A stretch of DNA of 64,000 nt from Paraglaciecola sp. 20A4 (GTDB taxonomy: Bacteria > Pseudomonadota > Gammaproteobacteria > Enterobacterales > Alteromonadaceae): contig NZ_WTPY01000018.1 in assembly GCF_011378905.1 (NCBI RefSeq), forward strand, positions 26,753 to 90,752, written 5' to 3'. Position 1 is the first letter of the stretch. The number at the start of each line of letters is the position of its first letter. Made by a program: the position numbers and the translations under genes. This document shows positions 58,585 through 64,000 of this stretch, one piece after another. The notes below the pieces were generated by a model that saw nothing but the letters and a program-made list of their open reading frames with translations, was not told the DNA's origin and did not search any database.

Positions 58585-59361
58585 ATGATAGAAAATCAAA
58601 AAATCGGTTCACTCAAACGTGCTACAGCCTATCAAATGGCTGAAGAAGCATTACGTGAGAGAATAATGGATGGAACGTTGGCTCCTGGAGACTTACTTCC
58701 TGTCGAGCATGATCTTGCAGAGCAATTGGGTGTAACGCGCCCTACAGTGCGTGAAGCTTTGCGTAAACTAGAAAGTTCAGGTCTAGTTGTACGAGGACCA
58801 CGCAGAAGAATGATGGTGTCAGCACCTTGTGCGAGTATTTCTTCTACCGCCATGCAGCAAGCTATTGTACTACATGGTATTTCTTATCGAGAACTTTGCG
58901 AAGTTAATTTAATGCTCGAACCCGCCGGTGCAGCGCTCGCGGCTAAGAGAATTAGCGCAGAACTGTTGCAAAAAATCGAGGTTAACCTTGAGCAAACTGC
59001 AGCTTCCATTGATACGCCCTTAGAGCTTGTTAAAGCAGATATCGAATTTCATGATCTTATTGCTGAGGCAACAGGTAATCATGCGCTTTTATTGGCAAGA
59101 GCGCCTATTAGCGATTTCCTGTTTCCTGCTTATGGTGTTGTAGTGGCATCATTGGGGCCGGGCAAACGACTTCTTGAAGCACATACGAAAATTTTTAATG
59201 CATTAAAGGAAGGCAATGCAGAGGTTGCACGAGAATGGATGGGTAAGCATATTACTGACTTTCTTCGTGGTTGTGAGATGTCTGGTATATCACTTGATGA
59301 ACCTATTCGTGAGGTGAATCTCGAAATGGATATTTCTAAATTTGAGCGCCCCCGTAGCTAA
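58585..59361 (+). CDS. GntR/FadR-type (FCD) transcriptional regulator
   Basis: 258 residues from the ATG at 58585, with AGGAG upstream. Winged HTH at about residues 12-78 ('MAEEALRERIMDGTLAPGDLLPVEHDLAEQLGVTRPTVREALRKLESSGLVV'), then an FCD domain with its metal/ligand residues in 'DIEFHDLIAEATGNHALL' (Asp and His), 'EAHTKIFNAL' and 'MGKHI'. FCD regulators usually bind carboxylic acids or their CoA derivatives. Matching palindromes lie before its own gene and before the kinase, ACAD and ligase genes, so it is the likely regulator of the cluster. Confidence 0.92.
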   Translation: MIENQKIGSLKRATAYQMAEEALRERIMDGTLAPGDLLPVEHDLAEQLGVTRPTVREALRKLESSGLVVRGPRRRMMVSAPCASISSTAMQQAIVLHGISYRELCEVNLMLEPAGAALAAKRISAELLQKIEVNLEQTAASIDTPLELVKADIEFHDLIAEATGNHALLLARAPISDFLFPAYGVVVASLGPGKRLLEAHTKIFNALKEGNAEVAREWMGKHITDFLRGCEMSGISLDEPIREVNLEMDISKFERPRS

Positions 59362-59382
59362 ATTCTATCTTACTAAATATTT

Positions 59383-59410
59383 ACCCATTGAACTCCTGTT
59401 CAGTGGGTTT
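59383..59410 (+). terminator. Terminator of gntR
   Basis: ACCCATTGAAC (59383-59393) and GTTCAGTGGGT (59398-59408), 11 bp with one G-U, TCCT loop, then TT. 21 bp past the gntR stop. Confidence 0.7.
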
Positions 59411-59584
59411 AACTAATCCGCGAATTAAATAGCGACCTCTGCTCAACTCTATTGTATTTATTTAATTTTATAGTCTCCCTGTTAAAGTAATTGATTAAAT
59501 TTTCATTTTAATCGGTAAATTGTCAGATAAATTAGAGATCGTAGACAACTCGTATAGTTAAATTGATGTCACATCTCTCAAGTC

Positions 59585-59597
59585 ATTGTATTACAAT
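59585..59597. promoter_or_regulatory. GntR-type operator, copy E (before the acyl-CoA synthetase gene)
   Basis: ATTGTATTACAAT, a perfect palindrome identical to copy B, 58 bp from the ligase start codon. Confidence 0.78.
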
Positions 59598-59655
59598 GTT
59601 ACAAATGTTAACGTTAGGTTAGTGTTTAAGTCTTTAAGATGGCATCAGTAAAAGC

Positions 59656-61254
59656 ATGAGTAAAAACGCAGATATATTATCAAATCAAGGCGATGCTGCT
59701 TTTGAATGGCAGCTTCCCGATCATTTCAACTTTGCCGTGGATGTAGTGGACAAATGGGCTTCAGATCCGCAACGTTTGGCGTTAATTGCAGTCAATGAGG
59801 CCGGTGACGAACAACAATTGAGTTACGCCGATATCGCTCGCAAGAGTTGCCAAGTAGCTAATTTTCTGCTGACAAGTGGCGTGACGAAAGGTGACAGAGT
59901 GATAGTGATGTTACCGCGTATAGCCGAGTGGCAGATTACTATGGTAGCGATTCTGCGCATGGGCGCGATTCCGATCCCTTGTATTACTATGCTGACTGAA
60001 AAAGATTTGACTTACCGAGCTAAACATTCTGGTGCTATTGGCATTGTCACTCTCAGTGGACAGTGTAGCAAGTTCGACAATATTAGCTGCTTGAGTACGC
60101 GCATTTGTGTTGGAGAGGCCCCCAAAGGCTGGACTAGCTTTGCTGAGGCCGAGCAGCATATCGAGACCTTTGCACCGGTGAAAGTTAATATTAACGATCC
60201 AGCGATTATTTATTACACATCTGGCTCTACTGGCAATCCCAAAGGAGTAACCCACGCTTCTCGTTCGCTGTGGGCGTGGAGAAATTCGGCACAGCATTGG
60301 CTCGATCTCGGGTCTTCCGACCGCATTTGGTGTACAGCTGATACAGGTTGGTCTAAAGCGGGGACTAGTATTCTCTTTGGCCCCTGGAGCCGGGGCGCAG
60401 CCGTATTATTTTATGACGGACCGTTTGACCCTTCTAAACGTTTTGGTTTACTGGCAGAGCATAAAATTACTTGTTTTTGTGCTGCGGCGACAGAGTTGCG
60501 ACAACTTGTGCTTGAAGATGCTTCAGAACATGATTTATCAAACCTGCGTCAAACAGTGTCTGCTGGTGAATCAGTCAATCCTGAGATCCTTAAACGCTGG
60601 CGAGCCATAACAGATACCGATGTGTTGGATGGTTACGGACAGACTGAGACGTTGATGACTGTGACTAATCGTCCAGGTCGAGAGATTAAGGCGGGTTCGA
60701 TGGGGCGCGCTTTACCAGGCATCGAAATCGCAGTGCGCACTTCAGAGGGGGAGAGCGAAATATTAGGAGCTGCAGGAGAATTGTTAATTGGTTTACCTAA
60801 TCCGCAAGTCATGTTGGGCTACTGGGAAGATCCAGATAGAACCCAGAGCACACGGGTTTGCATTAATGGTAAGGACTGGTTTGCTACTGGGGACAATGTG
60901 GAAATCGACGCTGACGGCTATGTATTTTTTACTGGCAGAGCAGACGATATTATCAATTCTTCGGGTTATCGTATTGGTCCTCAGGAAGTTGAAAATGCAC
61001 TGGCAGGTCATGCCTGTGTTAAAGAGTGCGCAGTAGTGGGTATTCCTGACGAGGTTAGGGGCGAACTTGTTAAAGCTTGGATAGTGCTCAAAAGTGGTTT
61101 TACAGTATCTGCTGAATTAACCAAAGAGCTGCAAGATTACACTAAGGCAACCACAGCTCCTTATAAATATCCTCGTAGTATTGAGTATATAGATGAACTT
61201 CCCAAAACAGTTACCGGAAAAATACGCCGTAACCTATTAAGAAAGCGCGGATAG
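59656..61254 (+). CDS. Acyl-CoA synthetase, medium-chain (ACSM-like)
   Basis: 532 residues, AMP-forming. The P-loop is 'IIYYTSGSTGNPKGVTH' near residue 185, 'DGYGQTETLMTV' near residue 325, 'WFATGDNVEIDADGYVFFTGRADDIINSSGYRIGPQEVENAL' at 415-456, and the C-terminal Lys in 'LPKTVTGKIRRNLLRK'. The 'AWRNSAQHWLDLGSSDRIWCTADTGWSKAG' block is typical of the medium-chain synthetase/ACSM group. It activates a carboxylic acid to its CoA thioester, so it is the natural first step for the acid handled by the kinase/ACAD pair. A perfect GntR-type palindrome lies upstream. The ribosome site is weak. Confidence 0.9.
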   Translation: MSKNADILSNQGDAAFEWQLPDHFNFAVDVVDKWASDPQRLALIAVNEAGDEQQLSYADIARKSCQVANFLLTSGVTKGDRVIVMLPRIAEWQITMVAILRMGAIPIPCITMLTEKDLTYRAKHSGAIGIVTLSGQCSKFDNISCLSTRICVGEAPKGWTSFAEAEQHIETFAPVKVNINDPAIIYYTSGSTGNPKGVTHASRSLWAWRNSAQHWLDLGSSDRIWCTADTGWSKAGTSILFGPWSRGAAVLFYDGPFDPSKRFGLLAEHKITCFCAAATELRQLVLEDASEHDLSNLRQTVSAGESVNPEILKRWRAITDTDVLDGYGQTETLMTVTNRPGREIKAGSMGRALPGIEIAVRTSEGESEILGAAGELLIGLPNPQVMLGYWEDPDRTQSTRVCINGKDWFATGDNVEIDADGYVFFTGRADDIINSSGYRIGPQEVENALAGHACVKECAVVGIPDEVRGELVKAWIVLKSGFTVSAELTKELQDYTKATTAPYKYPRSIEYIDELPKTVTGKIRRNLLRKRG

Positions 61255-61287
61255 CGCACAATAAAATGAATTTTCCGGAGTGTAGTG

Positions 61288-62463
61288 ATGATTAAATCCA
61301 GCCATTATGATTTTCTTGATCAGAAGCGCGTAATTTACGGCCGTAATTTCGCAGAAGCTGTGGCTGAAGAAATCACAGAGCGAAATGCTAACCGGGTGTT
61401 GGTAGTGTCTTCAAAGACATTACACCGAAAGCTAAATGTTACAGCACCACTTAAGGAAACCCTAGGCGATCGCCTACTTGAAATATTTGATGACATCGAA
61501 CCACATGCGCCGTTAGAAAAAGTGCTCGAATTGACTAGTGTGCTGCTGCGGATCAAGCCCGATGTCATTGTGTCTATCGGCGGCGGTAGTGTAATAGATA
61601 CTGTTAAAGTTGCTGCGTTGGCTTATGCTCAGGGCGCGCAAACTGTACAGGACATTGCGGCACTACGTGTCACGATCAACGACGCTGGGCAACAGGTTTC
61701 GCCTGTTAATCCAGACAACATTGTACGTCAAATCGCAGTGCCCACCACGCTTTCCGGTGCGGAATTTGGCACTATCGGCGGCGCTGTGGACACGGTTCGA
61801 AACGTTAAGGATATCTATACTCACCCGCAGATGTGCTCACAGGTTATTGTTTATGATGCCGAGTTATGCCGACTGACTCCGAATGATCTCTGGGTGGCTA
61901 CAGCCATGAGGGCAGTAGATCACGCTGTTGAAACAATACTTTCCCCGCTGGCGACGCCCTATACCGATGGTCCAGCATTGCACGCATTGAAGTTGTTTGG
62001 ACGCTCGCTGCAAGCTGGGGATCAGGTGAAAATGAGCTTGGGATCCATACAAGAATGTCATTTTGCGGTATGGGCGGCCACTATCGGTTTAATGCGCACT
62101 CCCTATGGTGCAAGCCATGGGATCGGCCATCAAGTTGGTGCGATAGCCGGGGTACAGCATGGTCTTTGTTCGTGCGTATTGCTACCGTCTGTTTTACGTT
62201 ACAACGCAACCGCCGCTGGCGAGCGTGACACTTGGATTGCTGAAGCTTTGGGGTGCAAAGATCTTAGTGCTTCGGATGCGGTGCGTAATTTAATCCGGCG
62301 TTTGGGTTTGCCTGATAGTTTGAGTAAGGCAGGGGTAAAACGCGAACAACTTCCTATTATTGCGTCTGCTGCATTGGGCAGTTTTTTTGTCAGAAACAAC
62401 CTACAGCCTATTACTGAAGCTTCGCAAATTATGGAGATATTAGATATGGCTTGGGAGAGTTAA
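61288..62463 (+). CDS. Iron-ADH superfamily dehydrogenase, maleylacetate-reductase-like
   Basis: 391 residues from the ATG at 61288, with CCGGAG upstream. The N-terminal NAD domain has 'VSIGGGSVIDTVK' near residue 98. The helical domain has 'AMRAVDHAVETI' near residue 208, where ordinary iron-dependent ADHs have an Asp metal ligand four residues before the His. Here that place is Arg, as it is non-Asp in maleylacetate reductases. 'YGASHGIGHQVGAIAGVQHGLC' retains the His residues. It is therefore either a maleylacetate reductase relative or a dehydrogenase for an aldehyde/hydroxyacid of the cluster. It follows the ligase gene by 33 bp and probably shares its transcript. Confidence 0.83.
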   Translation: MIKSSHYDFLDQKRVIYGRNFAEAVAEEITERNANRVLVVSSKTLHRKLNVTAPLKETLGDRLLEIFDDIEPHAPLEKVLELTSVLLRIKPDVIVSIGGGSVIDTVKVAALAYAQGAQTVQDIAALRVTINDAGQQVSPVNPDNIVRQIAVPTTLSGAEFGTIGGAVDTVRNVKDIYTHPQMCSQVIVYDAELCRLTPNDLWVATAMRAVDHAVETILSPLATPYTDGPALHALKLFGRSLQAGDQVKMSLGSIQECHFAVWAATIGLMRTPYGASHGIGHQVGAIAGVQHGLCSCVLLPSVLRYNATAAGERDTWIAEALGCKDLSASDAVRNLIRRLGLPDSLSKAGVKREQLPIIASAALGSFFVRNNLQPITEASQIMEILDMAWES

Positions 62464-62795
62464 ATATATAACAAAATCACCTAAAGATACGTGTTTTCTG
62501 CGGATTGACCCTAAAGGGATTTATGCTGTGTTGGCCATTTTTGATTTAGAGCCCGTTTGTTGTAACTAAGGAGCTTACAAATAGCTTCCTAGCCTAAAAT
62601 AACTTTAAATCAGTGCTTAAATATGAACGTTGAGGTGACTGAGTACACATCACATTAGTCTGGTATATGTGCGTTAGGATTATCGAGTGAAAGTAATTTA
62701 CAGCTCGACGATGCTCTCTGCATTGCTACCCAGAAATTACCAATTCGTTGGTGTTAAAAATTCGATTAAAAAAGTATTACTTTGGGAGAAGTGAC
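62464..62795. other. Intergenic region before the second acyl-CoA ligase gene
   Basis: 332 bp without a gene. A palindrome, AAAGTATTACTTT (62771-62783), overlaps the region just before the ribosome site. It shares the GTATTAC core of the GntR-type sites but not their outer bases. Confidence 0.5.
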
Positions 62796-64000
62796 ATGAA
62801 TTTACCAGGTCAGAGCAAACCTTGGCAGTTTATCTATGATGAAGCAGGGATCGAGGAAACGATCCCAGATGTATTGCCTTTTTCGGTTGGTGTCAGTCGT
62901 CATGCTATTGAACGACCAAATAGTCCTGCTCTTTGTTATTTAAACCAAAAAGTAAGTTATGGGATGCTTGACGCTCAAGCAAGTCAACTCGCCAATGCAT
63001 TAGCAGGGTTAGGTATTTCTAAGGGAGATGTGATTGGCATACAAATGCCCAACATCCCTCAGTATGCCGTCGTCTTGGTAGCTGCAGCTAAAATGGGAGT
63101 GACTATTACCAATGTATCTCCTTTGTTGGCACCTCCAGAGCTGATCCATCAAATTAAAGATGCCAATATCGGTACCTTAATAAGCCTTGATGCCTTTACT
63201 CCGCTGATACAAGCGATATCCGGGCAGGTTAAAGGTATTCTCAGTCGAGTAATTGTTACTGGTGCTATGGACTCTATTAATATTCCAGAGGCTCCAAAAG
63301 CGCCAATAATAGAGGGTGTTCAGGCTTACAATTATTCTAGTTTACTTGCCAAGCAAAGCACTCATTTTGAGCAGGTAGTTGTATCTGCCGATGACATTGC
63401 GCTTTTACAATATACCGGTGGTACCACAGGCAAGCCCAAGGGAGCGATGCTCACATACGGCGGTTTAGCGTGGGTGGCAGAAAACTCTTATATTTATGGC
63501 AAAGTAGTAGCAGGAGAAAATTACTCTGCATCGCCATTTCCAATGTTCCATATTGCGGGTGCTTCTGGTGTTATGGCGGTACTTCGATTTGGTGGTACGA
63601 GTTTATTGCTGCCAGACCCTCGGGATATTGATCATTTTGTTGATAAGTTAATCGCAAATCCTCCTACAGGTTTTGGTGCGGTTCCTGCGATCTATCAAGT
63701 ATTAGTGAATCACCCTAAAGCTGATCAAATAGACTTTTCTAGACTGATATTAGCAATATCTGGTGCCGCGCCACTGACTGGTAATGATCGAAAAAAAGTA
63801 GAAGCTTGGCTTGGTAAGAACAAGCTAGCCGATTTTTTTGGTATGACAGAGACATCACCAAACTATATGTGTAATCCACCGAATCGTTCTAAGCCAACAA
63901 CTGTAGGTATACCTTTACCAGGGGTTGACGTAAAGATTGTTGACTTGGAAACAGGTACAAAAGTGTTGCCGTTTGGTGAGGAGGGCGAAATTATTGTAAA
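62796..64000 (+). CDS. Long-chain acyl-CoA synthetase-like ligase, 5' part
   Basis: Runs off the right edge; 401 complete codons are visible from the ATG at 62796, with GGGAG upstream. The AMP-binding P-loop is 'ALLQYTGGTTGKPKGAML' near residue 208, 'PMFHIAGASGVMAVLRFGGTSLLLPDP' near residue 250, and 'DFFGMTETSPNYMCNPP' near residue 347. It belongs to the FadD/4-coumarate-CoA ligase group. It is a second ligase beside the ACSM-like enzyme; its own substrate is unknown. Confidence 0.9.
   Translation, partial: MNLPGQSKPWQFIYDEAGIEETIPDVLPFSVGVSRHAIERPNSPALCYLNQKVSYGMLDAQASQLANALAGLGISKGDVIGIQMPNIPQYAVVLVAAAKMGVTITNVSPLLAPPELIHQIKDANIGTLISLDAFTPLIQAISGQVKGILSRVIVTGAMDSINIPEAPKAPIIEGVQAYNYSSLLAKQSTHFEQVVVSADDIALLQYTGGTTGKPKGAMLTYGGLAWVAENSYIYGKVVAGENYSASPFPMFHIAGASGVMAVLRFGGTSLLLPDPRDIDHFVDKLIANPPTGFGAVPAIYQVLVNHPKADQIDFSRLILAISGAAPLTGNDRKKVEAWLGKNKLADFFGMTETSPNYMCNPPNRSKPTTVGIPLPGVDVKIVDLETGTKVLPFGEEGEIIV

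Noticed and set aside
62771..62783. AAAGTATTACTTT palindrome as a further GntR operator
   Set aside because: It shares only the GTATTAC core; the outer TTG/CAA bases that define the other sites are absent, so I do not count it.

Overview
This window looks like chromosome from a marine, moderately AT-rich gammaproteobacterium of the order Alteromonadales, close to Glaciecola/Paraglaciecola. This is inferred from protein style and gene order (aspS-nudB-ruvCAB, ybgC-tolQRAB-pal-cpoB followed by tRNA-Lys, a MerR-controlled liu cluster). No database search was run. I see no phage, insertion sequence, integrase or CRISPR array.

Layout. 1-15 kb: the end of queE, a SnoaL-like protein and a periplasmic binding-like protein, then acuI, an SDR, asnB, a lipoprotein M28 peptidase, a DUF3025 protein, a Yip1 membrane protein, a NatAB-type ABC exporter, a DUF72 protein and a Cache-type chemoreceptor. 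15-26 kb: core genes aspS, nudB (apparently with a CTG start), ruvC, ruvA, ruvB, then ybgC-tolQRAB-pal-cpoB and two identical tRNA-Lys genes. Between ruvB and ybgC, on the minus strand, is a compact unit that looks like an unannotated small RNA: a promoter, two hairpins, a C-rich linker carrying a tandem 11-nt repeat, and a strong terminator. 26-32 kb: an HDOD protein, a thioesterase, a small membrane protein gene with an in-frame stop, an alpha/beta hydrolase, glgC, an SRPBCC protein and an unknown.

32-43 kb: the leucine/isovalerate degradation cluster liuR-A-B-C-D-E (minus strand), a divergent acetyl-CoA acetyltransferase, and a perfect LiuR-type palindrome between them. The liu genes turn isovaleryl-CoA into acetoacetate and acetyl-CoA, and the thiolase completes the route. 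A lipoprotein hydrolase translationally coupled to kynureninase follows. 43-50 kb: a pseudo-receiver/TPR protein, a malformed tRNA-Val-like gene beside a TPR gene fragment, an atoE-type transporter frameshifted in a 9-base homopolymer, and a three-subunit proton-translocating transhydrogenase.

50-64 kb is the accessory catabolic region and the most interesting part. It holds an SDR, an APH-type kinase, an ACAD10/11-type acyl-CoA dehydrogenase, an FAD monooxygenase with a divergent TetR regulator, a decayed arylsulfatase, a GntR/FCD regulator, two acyl-CoA ligases and a maleylacetate-reductase-like dehydrogenase. Kinase + ACAD + SDR + ligase is the enzyme set of phosphorylation-dependent 4-hydroxy/4-oxo acid catabolism (bacterial levulinate Lva pathway; mammalian ACAD10/11). 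A 13-bp palindrome, ATTGTATTACAAT or a near match, lies 50-80 bp upstream of the kinase, ACAD, gntR and ligase genes, with a weaker copy before the dead sulfatase. This points to one local regulon controlled by the GntR protein.
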